A stretch of 64,000 nucleotides of DNA, from positions 2,666,001 to 2,730,000 of the forward strand of contig NZ_CP034412.1 in NCBI RefSeq assembly GCF_006094275.1, read 5' to 3'. Position numbers and translations under genes: made by a program. This document shows, piece by piece, positions 41,385 to 50,823 of the stretch; the first letter of the stretch is position 1; each line of letters starts with the position of its first letter. The stretch is from Glutamicibacter creatinolyticus (GTDB taxonomy: Bacteria; Actinomycetota; Actinomycetes; Actinomycetales; Micrococcaceae). The notes beneath the pieces were generated by a model. It had not been told where the DNA came from. It worked only from the letters and a program-made list of their open reading frames with translations, and did no database searches.

Positions 41385-42332
41385 ATGAACCTCGACCAGC
41401 TCAAGAGTTTCCTGACCGTCGCGGACCTGGGTCACTTCACCCGGGCCGCCGAGCAGCTGCACCTGGCCCAGCCCTCGCTGAGCCGGCAGATCGCCACTCT
41501 GGAATCCGAGCTGGGATCCCAGCTTTTCCACCGCGCCCGCGGCAACATCACCCTCACCCCGGCCGGGGAAGCGCTGGTGCCGCTGGCTTCCCGGATGCTG
41601 GCCGATGCCGACCGGATCCGCCACCAGATGCAGGAGCTGGCCGGGCTGCGTGCCGGCCGGGTGCGGCTGGGTGCCCCGCCCTCGATGTGCATTTCCCTGG
41701 TCGCCATGGTGCTGGGTGAGTTCCACCGGCGCTATCCGGGAATCGAGCTGCACTTGAGCGAGGCCGGTTCGCGTCTGCTGCTGGAGCAGCTCTCGGCCGG
41801 TCAACTGGATTTGGCCCTGGTGGTGGCCTCCGAGCACGAACCGGCCGCCTTCGAGTCCCTGGATGACATTCCGCTGCTCTCGGAGGAGCTCATGGTCATT
41901 GCCGCCAAGGCCGGCCAGCTGCCGGCGGGGCAGGGCCCGCTGAGCCTGGCCCAGTTGGCCCCGGTGCCGCAGATCGTCTTCTCCCCCAGCTATGACCTGC
42001 GGGCAGCCACCATGCAGGCCTATCGCAGCTGCAATCTGGAACCGAACGTGGTCCTGGAGGGCGGGGAGATGGATGCGGTGCTGCGTTTCGTGCAGCTCGG
42101 CCTGGGGGTGGCGGTCGTACCGGCCACGGTGCTGCTGGACCGCAGCGAGTTCCATACCCGCCGGCTGGAGCAGCCCTCCCTGACCCGCACCATTTCCCTG
42201 GCCCACCGCAAGGATGTGGGGTTGACCCGGGCGGCGGCGGCCATGCAGCAGATGATCACCGCCACCGCCGCGCAGCTGGCCGGGCGCAGCCCCGCGATCA
42301 ACGCCCTGGCCGCACCCGGTGCGCAGCGCTGA
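41385..42332 (+). CDS. LysR-family regulator
   Basis: 315 aa. The N-terminal helix-turn-helix (LDQLKSFLTVADLGHFTRAA, EQLHLAQPSLSRQIATLESE) is typical, and the type 2 periplasmic-binding-like effector domain runs from about residue 90 (GRVRLGAPPSMCISLVAMVL, LDLALVVASEHEPAAFESLD). It is divergent from the SdhA-like flavoprotein across 83 nt, the usual LysR arrangement, so that gene is its likely target. Its 3' end overlaps the convergent bioD gene by 35 nt. Confidence 0.88.
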   Translation: MNLDQLKSFLTVADLGHFTRAAEQLHLAQPSLSRQIATLESELGSQLFHRARGNITLTPAGEALVPLASRMLADADRIRHQMQELAGLRAGRVRLGAPPSMCISLVAMVLGEFHRRYPGIELHLSEAGSRLLLEQLSAGQLDLALVVASEHEPAAFESLDDIPLLSEELMVIAAKAGQLPAGQGPLSLAQLAPVPQIVFSPSYDLRAATMQAYRSCNLEPNVVLEGGEMDAVLRFVQLGLGVAVVPATVLLDRSEFHTRRLEQPSLTRTISLAHRKDVGLTRAAAAMQQMITATAAQLAGRSPAINALAAPGAQR

Positions 42333-43086
42333 CCCGCGCTTCCCACAGCTCCCCGGTCTGGGCAATCTTCTGCCCGGCGGCGTGCAGTCGTGCGGTGAGC
42401 GTTCCCGCGCCCTGCCGAACCACGCCAGCCAGCGGGCCGGGCGCCCACGTCCAGCCGAAGTTTGCGGCCAGCCCGCGCAGGTTCGCGCGGTTCACTTCGT
42501 GCAGCGCCTGCGGTTGCCCCGGCCAGCTGCCCATCACGAGCAGGCCCTCACGCAGCCCACGCTGGCTGGCCGCTTCCAGCGTCAGTTCGGTGTGGTTCAG
42601 GGTTCCCAGATCCGGTCGCGTCACCAGGACCGGCCGGGCGTGCAGTTCCCTGGCCAGGTCCGCCAAGGTCTGCTGCTGCTGCGTGAGCTTCACCAGCAGG
42701 CCGCCGGCCCCCTCCACAAGCACCACCTGATGGGTGCGGGCCAGTTCCCCCACCCGACGCACATGCTCCTGCAGACTCGGCAGTGAACCGGCGCCGCCGC
42801 TGGGACGACGCCGCGCTTCCTGGCCCAGCGCATCCAGTGGCGCCATCGCCGGGGCCAGACGCACCCCTTCGGCCACGGTGAGCTGGGCGGGGTGCGACAG
42901 CCAGCGCGCGACCGCCTGCACGTCCCCTTCCTCGCCCGGCCCCACCCCCGTCTGGGTGGGCTTGTAGACCGCCACGCGGTGGCCGCGCTGCAGGGCGGCT
43001 GCGGCCAGGACCGCGGTGACTACGGTCTTGCCGACCTCGGTATCGGTCCCGGTGACCGCCAGGATCCTGGCGGCATCCCCGCTCAT
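42298..43086 (-). CDS. bioD: Dethiobiotin synthetase
   Basis: 262 aa from ATG 43086. The P-loop is GTDTEVGKT (about residues 13-21); KPTQTG carries the catalytic Lys (KPVQTG in most BioD), and VEGAGGLLVKL is the second nucleotide motif. It converts 7,8-diaminononanoate, CO2 and ATP to dethiobiotin. The ATG overlaps the P450 stop by 4 nt and it is last in the biotin operon. Confidence 0.92.
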   Translation of the reverse strand: MSGDAARILAVTGTDTEVGKTVVTAVLAAAALQRGHRVAVYKPTQTGVGPGEEGDVQAVARWLSHPAQLTVAEGVRLAPAMAPLDALGQEARRRPSGGAGSLPSLQEHVRRVGELARTHQVVLVEGAGGLLVKLTQQQQTLADLARELHARPVLVTRPDLGTLNHTELTLEAASQRGLREGLLVMGSWPGQPQALHEVNRANLRGLAANFGWTWAPGPLAGVVRQGAGTLTARLHAAGQKIAQTGELWEARVSAAHRVRPGR

Positions 43087-44270
43087 GCCCGCACCCCGGC
43101 CGCAGCCAGCCGTGCCGGTACCGTGAGCGGGGCCTGGAAGGAGAGCAGATGCAGCCAAGGCGTTTCCGGCTCGGTCAGGGTCAGTCCCGGGAGCTGTTGC
43201 GCTGCGGTGCGCAGCACTTCCTCGGCCTGCATCCGGGCCAGCCCGGCCCCCAGGCACCGGTGCACTCCCAGTCCAAAGGCCAGCGAATCATCCTGCTCCC
43301 GGCCCAGTTGGCCTCCGGACAGCTGCAACACCAGCTGCTGGCCAGCCAAGAATTGCTCACCGCCACATACCGTGTCCCGGGCCACGACGCGCCGCCAGGT
43401 CGGCACCGAGGACTGGGCGGCCAGAACCGCACCGACCAGCTGCGCGGCGGTGTGTGGGTTGTGGGCGCACTGCTCCCAGCGGCCCCGGTCCAGCGCGGTG
43501 TGCAGGACGGTGTGGATGAGCAATGCCGTGGTCTCCTGGCCGGCGATGGTCAAAAAGTAGCCCAGCGAGCGGATCCGGTCCGCGTCCACCCCTTCCCGGT
43601 GCAGTTCGGCGTAGAGGTTTCCGTCCCCGGCGGCGATGGCCTGCAGGACGCTATGGCGCAGCCAGGCGTGGAATTGCGCGGCGGTGCGTGCCAGCTCCAG
43701 CTGGCGCTGGTGATCCGGCCACCCCCAGAACAATTCCAGTGAGTGGCGGCTGAAGCGCTTGAGCAGGTCCGCCGGCGGCACCGGCACCCCGCTCAGGCGC
43801 TGCATCACCTCTGCCGGAATCGGCGCGGCCAGCCGTGCGCTCAGGTCCACCGGTTCCCTCTCGGTCCCGGCGGCCAGATCCTCGCAGATCTCCCGCGCCC
43901 GACGCTGCACGAACCCGCGTTGGGCGGCCACCTTGGCGGGGCTGAAGAACCCGGCAACGATGCGCCGCACCCGGCGGTGCTCCTGCCCGCTGGCGCTGGC
44001 CAGCACCGGTGGCAGGAAGAACTTTTCGGCCGCGAGGATCCGCAATGCGCTCGGGGCCAGGTCGATCGCGGTGAGCAGCGCATTATCCGGGGTGAACAGT
44101 TCCGGGCGCAGCAGGATCCGGCGCACCTGCTGCGGATCCTCGATGATGCGGTAGCGTTCGGTGATTTGTGGCGGGTAGGCCCGGTGCAGGTTTCCGCCCA
44201 ACGGCGCCCGTCGTGTTGTCGTTGCCGGTGGGCCGGGCATGCTGGGTTCGGTGGCGAACGGGCAGCTCAT
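43083..44270 (-). CDS. Cytochrome P450 inside the biotin operon, lacking ExxR and the meander
   Basis: 395 aa. The oxygen-activation motif AGQETT (residues 243-248) and haem loop FGLGVHRCLGAG (axial Cys339) are intact. The K-helix position aligned with EALR of relatives reads AVLA (281-284) just before SSVPTWRRVVARDT, so Glu and Arg of ExxR are both Ala. Between FLAGQQLVLQL and LAFG only about ten residues remain where typical P450s have about 30, so the meander with its Arg is also gone. The reading frame is clean and overlaps bioF and bioD by 4 nt each. By position it should act like BioI, which makes pimeloyl units by C-C cleavage, but its catalytic state is uncertain. Confidence 0.88.
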   Translation of the reverse strand: MSCPFATEPSMPGPPATTTRRAPLGGNLHRAYPPQITERYRIIEDPQQVRRILLRPELFTPDNALLTAIDLAPSALRILAAEKFFLPPVLASASGQEHRRVRRIVAGFFSPAKVAAQRGFVQRRAREICEDLAAGTEREPVDLSARLAAPIPAEVMQRLSGVPVPPADLLKRFSRHSLELFWGWPDHQRQLELARTAAQFHAWLRHSVLQAIAAGDGNLYAELHREGVDADRIRSLGYFLTIAGQETTALLIHTVLHTALDRGRWEQCAHNPHTAAQLVGAVLAAQSSVPTWRRVVARDTVCGGEQFLAGQQLVLQLSGGQLGREQDDSLAFGLGVHRCLGAGLARMQAEEVLRTAAQQLPGLTLTEPETPWLHLLSFQAPLTVPARLAAAGVRA

Positions 44271-45496
44271 GAATGCTCCTCCTGGGTGACGGTGCTGATG
44301 ATGGCGTGCAGTGCCTCCTGCAGCACAGTGGTTTCATGGTGGGCGTGCCCGGTGATGCGCAACCGGGAGATGCCATCCGGAACACTGGGCGGGCGAAAGC
44401 AGGCCACGGAAATCCCCTGCACCGCCAGGCATCCGGTGGCGCGGACCGCGGTGGCGGGACTGCCCATCCGCACCGAAAGGATCGGCCCGGTCCCACGCTC
44501 CACCCGCGCGTCCCAGCCGGGAGCCGCGACCAGGGTGTTCCCGATCAGCTCAACGTTGCGCATCAGCCGGGCGCGCCGCGGGGCGTCGGCCAGCTGCAGG
44601 GCTGCGCGGGCGGCCCCGGCGGCGGCGGGGTTCAATGCGGTGTCAAAGATAAAGGTCCGTGCGGTGTTCAGCAGGTGCTCGCGCAGCAGGCCCGCCTGCT
44701 GACCACCGAGCAGCACTGCCCCGCCTTGGGCGGCCAGTGCCTTGGACAGGGTTGCGGTGACCAGCACGTGGGCGCTGTGCTGCAGCCCGGCAGCACGCAC
44801 TGCGCTGCCGCCGGGGGTGGCCGCCAGGGAGTGCGCCTCGTCAACCACCAGCAACGCACCGTACTCTTGGCATAAGCGGGCCGCAGCGCCCAGGTCGGCA
44901 CTGTCCCCCAGCACCGAGTACAGGGACTCAACCACCACCGCCACCCGTGAGGGCGCACGGCTTGCCCGGGCCTGCTGCCGGTGTTCCTCCAGGATCCGTC
45001 TCATCCCAGCCAGGTCATTGTGCCCGGCGGTGCGCACCGCGGCCCCGGAAAGCCGGGCGCCGTCCACCAGGCTCGCATGGGCGTGGGCGTCGAGGATGAA
45101 CAGACTGCCGGGACCGCCCAGTGCCTGCAACAGGCCCAGGTTGGCGGTGTACCCGCTGGAGAACACCAAAGCGGCATCCCGTCCGGTGTAGCGGCACAAG
45201 GCGTCTTCCAGCTCCCGGTGCACCGGCAGCGTGCCGGTGGCGATGCGGCTGGCTCCGGCGCCGGCGCCCTGCTCCTGCAGCGCCTGGGTCGCGGCCTGCC
45301 GCACCGCCGGGTGCCCGCACAGCCCCAGGTAGTCGTTGGACGCCAGATCCAGCAGCCCGGTCCGACTGGTGTCGCGGCGTTGGAAGTGACGGACCTGGCG
45401 CACCCGTTGCCGCCCGGCGAGCCACCCGTGCCAGTGCTCCGGCAGTTCCCCGCCTCGTGCCGATTCCTGCGCTGGGCTGTGGAGGCTAGCGTCCAT
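44267..45496 (-). CDS. bioF: 8-amino-7-oxononanoate synthase
   Basis: 409 aa, PLP-dependent alpha-oxoamine synthase. Motifs: DLASNDYLGLCGHPAV near residues 50-65, the DEAHSLAATPG turn, and TLSKALAAQGGAVLLG with the Schiff-base Lys. It condenses pimeloyl-CoA/ACP with L-alanine. The 5' end overlaps bioA by 11 nt and the 3' end overlaps the P450 by 4 nt. Confidence 0.93.
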   Translation of the reverse strand: MDASLHSPAQESARGGELPEHWHGWLAGRQRVRQVRHFQRRDTSRTGLLDLASNDYLGLCGHPAVRQAATQALQEQGAGAGASRIATGTLPVHRELEDALCRYTGRDAALVFSSGYTANLGLLQALGGPGSLFILDAHAHASLVDGARLSGAAVRTAGHNDLAGMRRILEEHRQQARASRAPSRVAVVVESLYSVLGDSADLGAAARLCQEYGALLVVDEAHSLAATPGGSAVRAAGLQHSAHVLVTATLSKALAAQGGAVLLGGQQAGLLREHLLNTARTFIFDTALNPAAAGAARAALQLADAPRRARLMRNVELIGNTLVAAPGWDARVERGTGPILSVRMGSPATAVRATGCLAVQGISVACFRPPSVPDGISRLRITGHAHHETTVLQEALHAIISTVTQEEHS

Positions 45497-46883
45497 GGAC
45501 TTGGCCTACCGCCGCCACGACCGCCTGCCCCAGCTGCTCCAGTTCCCGGCTGCCGGTGACATAGGGCGGCATCACGTAGAGGAGGTCGCGGAAGGGGCGC
45601 ACCCACGCACCCCGGCGAACCGCGGCGGCGGTCACTTCGGCCATCCGCACCGGCTCACGCAGCTGGATGACCCCGACCCCGCCCAGTACCCGCACCTGGC
45701 GGACACTACTGAAGCCGCTCGCTTCGCCCAGTGTCCGGCGCAGCCCGTCCTGCAGGGCGTTGACCTGCCCCTGCCAGCGGGCGGCGCCCTTGTCCTGCGG
45801 ATCCGGTTCGCTCAGCAGCCGGAGCGACGCGTTGGCCACTGCGCAGGCCAGCGGATTGCCCATGAAGGTGGGCCCGTGCAGCAGCGGTGAACCGCTGCGC
45901 TCCAGCGTCTGGGCCACCGCGGTGGTGCACAGCGTCGCAGCCAGGCTCAGGTAGCCGCCGGTCAGGGCCTTGCCCACGCACATGATGTCCGGGATGACCC
46001 CGGCCCATTGGCTGGCGAAGAGGCGCCCGGTGCGGCCAAATCCGGTGGCGATTTCGTCAAAGATCAACAGCAGGCCGTGCTCGTCGGCCAGTTGGCGCAG
46101 CACCCCCAGCACCTGCGGCGCGTAGACGTGCATGCCTCCGGCGCCCTGCAGCACCGGTTCGCAGATGATGGCGGCCAGCTCCCCGGAGTGCGCAGCGATC
46201 CCGGCCCGCGCCTGGGTCTCCCACTCCGAAAGCTCGGTCTCATCAACCTGCCAGCCGCCCCCTGGTTCGGGCACGGCGGAGGGCGGGCGGGGCAGAAATA
46301 CGTGCTCGGGTCCCTGGCCGCTGAATTGCGCGTGCATCCCGTCCACCGGGTCGCAGATTCCCATGGTGGCGAAGGTGTCCCCATGATAGCCCCCGCGCAG
46401 GGCCGCGACGCGTTGACGTTCTCCTTGCCCCCGGGCGTGCTGGTACTGCAGCGCCAATTTGAGTGCCACTTCCACGCAGATGGATCCCGAGTCGGCCAGG
46501 AACACGTGGTTCAGGCTGCCCGGTGTCAGGGCCGTCAGGCGTTCGGCCAGTTCCACGGCCGGTGCGTGGGTCAGTCCCCCGAACATTACGTGGCTGAATT
46601 GCTCCAGCTGTTTCCGCGCGGCCGTATCCAGCCGCGGGTGGCGGTACCCGTGGACGGCGGACCACCAGGAGGACATGCCATCGATCACCCGGTAGCGCCC
46701 GGAGGCATCGGCGAGATTCAGCCAGACGCCCTCGGCCTCCTGCACCTCATAGCGGGCCCCGGCCCCCAGGGTACTGTACGGATGCCAGAGCAGCCCGGCA
46801 TCCCTGTCCAGGACGCTGCCGGCCAAGGGCGGGGGCGGTGCCGCGGGTCCAGGGTGGAGCGCAGATTTCCCGGCGGGTTTCAT
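45486..46883 (-). CDS. bioA: Adenosylmethionine-8-amino-7-oxononanoate aminotransferase
   Basis: 465 aa from ATG 46883, overlapping the bioB stop (ATGA); the open frame further up lies in bioB. Class III aminotransferase motifs: [56 protein letters not shown] and [15 protein letters not shown] with the PLP Lys. It makes 7,8-diaminononanoate using SAM as amino donor. Confidence 0.94.
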   Translation of the reverse strand: MKPAGKSALHPGPAAPPPPLAGSVLDRDAGLLWHPYSTLGAGARYEVQEAEGVWLNLADASGRYRVIDGMSSWWSAVHGYRHPRLDTAARKQLEQFSHVMFGGLTHAPAVELAERLTALTPGSLNHVFLADSGSICVEVALKLALQYQHARGQGERQRVAALRGGYHGDTFATMGICDPVDGMHAQFSGQGPEHVFLPRPPSAVPEPGGGWQVDETELSEWETQARAGIAAHSGELAAIICEPVLQGAGGMHVYAPQVLGVLRQLADEHGLLLIFDEIATGFGRTGRLFASQWAGVIPDIMCVGKALTGGYLSLAATLCTTAVAQTLERSGSPLLHGPTFMGNPLACAVANASLRLLSEPDPQDKGAARWQGQVNALQDGLRRTLGEASGFSSVRQVRVLGGVGVIQLREPVRMAEVTAAAVRRGAWVRPFRDLLYVMPPYVTGSRELEQLGQAVVAAVGQVHGR

Positions 46884-48148
46884 GCGTTCGGGCTTTCGCT
46901 GGTGCCTGCACCGCGACGGCGCAGCACCGGTTCGACGCCCGCAGCCGGTCCCGCGGCGCCGATCGGGCATCCGGTCCCGGCGGTGCCGCAGGTGCTGGCG
47001 CATCCGCCGCCGCAGCCTGTGGCCGGTTGGCGGGCATCGCGGTTCTTCGAGGCGTGCACGCGGCGGGCCAGCTCGTTGGGATCCACGTCTTCCTGGCCCA
47101 ACACCATGAATCCGGCGTCGGCGATCATCGCCAGGTCAGCGGCGGCCGCCTGCCCCTCGCTGGTCAGGTAGTCCCCCAGGAAGATCGAGTTGGCCACCTG
47201 CAGGGCGGCCGGTTGCTGCGTGCGCAGGTGCATTTCACGACCACCGGCCATGCGCAGTTCGGCCTGGGGGCAGGCCAGGCGCACCAGCGCCAGGATCCGC
47301 AGGCAGCCCAGGGGCGTCAGCAGCCACGTGCCTTCCAGCGGGGTCCCGTCGAAGGGCATTAGGAAGTTCACCGGGATGGAGTCGGCTTCCAGGTCACGCA
47401 GTGCGAACACGGCCTCGACCAGCTGTTCCGGGTTCTCTCCCAGGCCCACGATGAGTCCCGAGCAGGGTGAGAGCCCGGCGTGGCGGGCCTGGCCGACCGT
47501 GTCCACCCTGTCCTGGTAGGTGTGCGTGGAGCAGATTTCCGGATAAAGGGATTCGGCGGTATTCAGGTTGTGGTTGTACGCATCGGCCCCGGCGGCGTGC
47601 AGCTTCGCGGCCTGCCCCTCCTTCAGGATGCCCAGGCAGGCGCACACCTCCACCTCGGGGTGCTCGTCCTTCAACTGTCCAATCATGGTGGCCACCCGGT
47701 CCACGTCGCGGTCGGTGGGTCCCTTGCCGGAGGCGACCATGCAGACCCGCGAGGCTCCACCGGCCACGCCCAGTCCGGCCTGGTGCACCGCCTCCTGGGG
47801 TTTGAGCCAGGTGTATTTCAGGATTTCGGCCTTGGACCCCAGGCGCTGTGAACAGTAGGTGCAGTCTTCTGGGCAGAGCCCCGATTTCAGGTTGACCAGG
47901 TAGTTGACCTTGACGGTGTTGCCGAAAAATTTCTGGCGCAGCCTGCCGGCGGCCGCCACCAGGGTGTGGGTTGCCGCATCGGGAACTCGCAACACGGCCA
48001 GGGCCTCCTCCCGTGTCAGCCGGTGCCCTGCCTCAATGCGTGCAGCCAGCTCATACACGTCCAGCTGCCCGTCCAGGGTCGGCGAGGCGGCGGCCTGCTG
48101 AGATAGCGGTGGCGCTGCGGCGTGCGTCCTGCTGTTGATGGTGGTCAT
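46880..48148 (-). CDS. bioB: Biotin synthase (radical SAM) with Cys-rich C-terminal tail
   Basis: 422 aa from ATG 48148. The radical SAM cluster ligands are Cys92, Cys96 and Cys99 (CPEDCTYC). YNHNLNT and the GGRE motif of the barrel are present, and Cys and Arg ligands of the 2Fe-2S cluster are expected in CACLG and RMAGGRE regions. The last 50 residues form a tail absent from E. coli BioB, with Cys379, Cys383, Cys387 and Cys394 in Gly-rich sequence. It is the first gene of the operon; two BioQ-like operators lie upstream. Confidence 0.93.
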   Translation of the reverse strand: MTTINSRTHAAAPPLSQQAAASPTLDGQLDVYELAARIEAGHRLTREEALAVLRVPDAATHTLVAAAGRLRQKFFGNTVKVNYLVNLKSGLCPEDCTYCSQRLGSKAEILKYTWLKPQEAVHQAGLGVAGGASRVCMVASGKGPTDRDVDRVATMIGQLKDEHPEVEVCACLGILKEGQAAKLHAAGADAYNHNLNTAESLYPEICSTHTYQDRVDTVGQARHAGLSPCSGLIVGLGENPEQLVEAVFALRDLEADSIPVNFLMPFDGTPLEGTWLLTPLGCLRILALVRLACPQAELRMAGGREMHLRTQQPAALQVANSIFLGDYLTSEGQAAAADLAMIADAGFMVLGQEDVDPNELARRVHASKNRDARQPATGCGGGCASTCGTAGTGCPIGAAGPAAGVEPVLRRRGAGTSESPNA

Positions 48149-48203
48149 AATGTGGCCGGCCTTTCGCGCGGTACATGTGCCCGGCACACCAAGAGCGGAA
48201 TGC

Positions 48204-48262
48204 TGAACACTGTTCAATAAAAGGTATGTCAACTGTATACCGTTTTATTGAACAGCGTTCAA
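48204..48262. promoter_or_regulatory. Two BioQ-like operators framing the bioB promoter
   Basis: TGAAC-ACT-GTTCA (48204-48216) and TTGAAC-AGC-GTTCAA (48248-48262) are perfect inverted repeats with the 5-3-5 geometry known for the TetR-family biotin regulator BioQ of actinobacteria. On the minus strand a TTGACA (-35-like) element lies between them at about 48226-48231 and the first palindrome falls over the -10 region. No bioQ gene is adjacent. Confidence 0.78.
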
Positions 48263-48664
48263 GTCTTTGCCGCGAGATGCCGTCTCCACGAGCTGCCACC
48301 GACGCACCGCAGGCATCGCGGACCGGTACGCGTGGTCTCTCAGCATGATGGCACGCCGAGTGAACTTTTCTGCCAAACCAGATTGCTCAAGTGGTCGGTT
48401 ATGCTCCGCCACCTCGGAGCGCCCCGGAGAATTCATTGCCGTTCTCCATCTCGACCAGCTGCGTTCCACAGCAGAATCGAAGTCCCACCGCAAAAGACGC
48501 TCTGTGCGATGTGCGAGACCAACGGCCAACGGCCAACGGCCGAAAATACGACGCGTTGCGCCTGGGCATGGCCCCATGCTTCGCCGGGAACTGATGGAAT
48601 CTCGCAGGCATGGGAGCGGCCCTGATTGCGGCACATTCGTCGGATGAGCGTGCACCGCCTCGGC
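48263..48664. other. Intergenic region with no supportable gene; contains a 7-bp triplicate
   Basis: About 400 nt between the biotin promoter and arfB. Long open frames cross it on both strands, but none has a ribosome site or a recognisable product. It contains three exact copies of CCAACGG in a row (48519-48539). A promoter for a rightward transcript could lie here, as one operator also faces this side, but nothing downstream on that strand is a clear target. Confidence 0.5.
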
Positions 48665-49084
48665 TTACAGGGTTGGCCGCCGCCGCTGCGCCTTGGTCTG
48701 CGAGCGCTGGGCCTTGGCCTCCAAACGGCGGCGTTGGGATCCCTTCGTTGGCTTCGTTGCCCTGCGCTTGGGCGGATCCGGGGCGAGCGCAGCGGCGATG
48801 ATCTGACCCAGCTTTTCCTGGGCGCTGCGCCGATTGAGCAGCTGCGAACGCTGCTCCGCGGCCGAAACCGTGATGCTCCCGTCGGTCAGCCGGGAGGACA
48901 GCCGTTCCAGCAGGCGTTCGCGCTGCCCCGGTGAGAGGGCATGGGAGGCGGCGATGTTCCAGGACAGTTCGACCCGGGTGGACGAGGTGTTCACATGTTG
49001 GCCGCCGGGTCCCGAGGCCCGCGAGAATCGCCATTCCAGCTCGACGGCCGGAATGCTCAACGTGCGAGAAACCCTCAGATCCAT
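48665..49084 (-). CDS. arfB: Peptidyl-tRNA hydrolase ArfB (ribosome rescue)
   Basis: 139 aa from ATG 49084, although an in-frame GTG at 49102 is possible since GGAAGG directly abuts the ATG. The release-factor GGQ motif is in RASGPGGQHVNTSSTRVELS, and the Lys/Arg-rich C-terminal tail (RRRLEAKAQRSQTKAQRRRP) is the part that enters the empty mRNA channel. ArfB/YaeJ frees stalled ribosomes lacking a stop codon. Length and layout are standard. Confidence 0.92.
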   Translation of the reverse strand: MDLRVSRTLSIPAVELEWRFSRASGPGGQHVNTSSTRVELSWNIAASHALSPGQRERLLERLSSRLTDGSITVSAAEQRSQLLNRRSAQEKLGQIIAAALAPDPPKRRATKPTKGSQRRRLEAKAQRSQTKAQRRRPTL

Positions 49085-49212
49085 CCTTCCAGCATGGCAC
49101 ACCCACGCACCCAGGCCACCCTGGGAGCCTAGAACTCACCGCAGTGGCTGGTCGCCCGGTGGCGAACCTGCTTGAATTGAAATCAGCCGCCACCAGTGGA
49201 ATGAGAATCGAC

Positions 49213-49605
49213 ATGTCAACGCCGAGCAACGAACCGACCAACCCGTACTCACAGGGCGCACCGTCCTACGACTCGGGTTCCTTCAATCAGCCGCCCCAGT
49301 TCCATGGCCAGACCCCCGGCGGCACGCAGCAGCCGCAGCAGTACAATTCCCGCGAACAGTTCACCGGCGGCCAGCTGGCCCAGACCTCGATGATCCTGGG
49401 CATCCTGGCCTTGGTGTTCAGCGCCCTGGGCATCATCCTGGGGCCGATTGCCATCTCCAAGGCCAACAAGGCCGAACGCGATTACAATACGGCGGCAACG
49501 GTCGGAAAGGTCACCGGCTGGTTGGGCACCTTCCTTGGCGCACTGTGGGTGCTGGCCGGGCTGCTCGTGCTCTTTGGCATGGCCAGCTTCTACTCCAATA
49601 GCTAG
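49213..49605 (+). CDS. DUF4190-type membrane protein with disordered N-terminus
   Basis: 130 aa from ATG 49213. The first 55 residues are Pro/Gln/Ser-rich and disordered, then two helices frame the DUF4190 pattern: TSMILGILALVFSALGIILG, PIAISKANKAERDYN, and VTGWLGTFLGALWVLAGLLV. Function unknown; such proteins are common in Actinobacteria and often stand alone. Confidence 0.72.
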   Translation: MSTPSNEPTNPYSQGAPSYDSGSFNQPPQFHGQTPGGTQQPQQYNSREQFTGGQLAQTSMILGILALVFSALGIILGPIAISKANKAERDYNTAATVGKVTGWLGTFLGALWVLAGLLVLFGMASFYSNS

Positions 49606-49729
49606 CTTCACCCAGTTCCAGGCCGGCGCCTTCCCACGCGCCGGTAATATCCGTTCCTGCGTTTAACCCCCGCCGTGGCCAACGGCTAGCGTAAGGGAAG
49701 GAATTATTGCGCCAAGGAATAGGAAGCAC

Positions 49730-50713
49730 GTGCCTGAGAAGATTCGAATTGGAATTGCCGGTTACGGGAACCTGGGCCGCGGGGTCCAGGCGGCCGTGGC
49801 GAAGAATGCCGACATGGAACTGGTGGGGGTCTTCACCCGCCGCGACCCGCAGAGCCTTGAGCTGGCTTCCCCGGCCCCGCGCTACGCGATGGCCGAGCTG
49901 GATGCCCACACCGACGCCATTGACGTGCTGATTCTCTGTGGCGGTTCCAAATCCGATCTCCCCGAGCAGGGACCGGCGCTGGCCGCGAAGTTCAACACCG
50001 TGGACAGCTTTGACACCCACGCCAGGATCCCGGAGTATCACGCGGCCGTGGACGCCCCGGCCCGGGCCGGCGGCAAGACCGCACTGATCTCCGCCGGGTG
50101 GGATCCGGGAATGTTCTCCATCAACCGCGTCTACGGCGAGGCGCTGTTGCCCGACGGGGAAACCTACACGTTCTGGGGCCGCGGGCTGAGCCAGGGCCAC
50201 TCCGACGCGGTGCGCCGCGTGCCGGGGGTGGCCGCCGGGGTGCAGTACACGATCCCCAGCCAGGAAGCGATCGACCTGGTGCGCGCCGGCCAGCGCCCCA
50301 CGCTGAGCACCCGGCAGAAGCACCAGCGCGAATGCTATGTCGTGCTGGAGGATGCAGCGGATCCCGAGGTGGTGCGCGAGGCGATTGTGAGCATGGAGCA
50401 CTACTTCGATCAGTACGACACCACGGTGCACTTCATTGACGCCCAGACCCTGGCCGCCGAGCATTCGGACATGCCCCACGGCGGATTCGTGATCCGCTCG
50501 GGCAACACCAGTGCCGAACAGAACCAGGTCATCGAATACTCCCTGGCGCTGGGTTCGAACCCCGAATTCACCTCCAGCGTGCTGGTGGCCTACGCGCGGG
50601 CGGTGCACCGGATGAACCGCGCCGGGATCACCGGCGCGCAAACCGTGTTCGATGTGGCCCCGGGGCTGCTGTCGCCCAAGTCCCCGGACCAGCTGCGCGC
50701 CGAGATGCTCTAG
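49730..50713 (+). CDS. ddh: meso-Diaminopimelate D-dehydrogenase
   Basis: 327 aa from GTG 49730, with GGAAG 4 nt upstream. The dinucleotide site is IRIGIAGYGNLGRGVQAAVA (residues about 5-24), followed by GVFTRRDP, CGGSKSDLPEQGP, SAGWDPGMFSINR and HGGFVIRSGNTS, all characteristic of Ddh as in Corynebacterium glutamicum. The enzyme makes meso-DAP directly from tetrahydrodipicolinate with NADPH and ammonia, a one-step lysine/peptidoglycan route. No other lysine gene is nearby. Confidence 0.93.
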   Translation: MPEKIRIGIAGYGNLGRGVQAAVAKNADMELVGVFTRRDPQSLELASPAPRYAMAELDAHTDAIDVLILCGGSKSDLPEQGPALAAKFNTVDSFDTHARIPEYHAAVDAPARAGGKTALISAGWDPGMFSINRVYGEALLPDGETYTFWGRGLSQGHSDAVRRVPGVAAGVQYTIPSQEAIDLVRAGQRPTLSTRQKHQRECYVVLEDAADPEVVREAIVSMEHYFDQYDTTVHFIDAQTLAAEHSDMPHGGFVIRSGNTSAEQNQVIEYSLALGSNPEFTSSVLVAYARAVHRMNRAGITGAQTVFDVAPGLLSPKSPDQLRAEML

Positions 50714-50748
50714 CAGCGCGCCTGGCCCGCAACGGCCCTTAAAACAGC

Positions 50749-50790
50749 GCAACGCCAGCGACCTTTTTCATGGAAGGTCGCTGGCGTTGC
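50749..50790. terminator. Bidirectional terminator hairpin
   Basis: Two 17-nt arms (50749-50765, 50774-50790) pair perfectly around TTTCATGG. It separates ddh from the convergent YceI gene. Confidence 0.75.
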
Positions 50791-50823
50791 TCATTCTTGC
50801 GGTGTGTGCCCCCAGGCGGTGTA

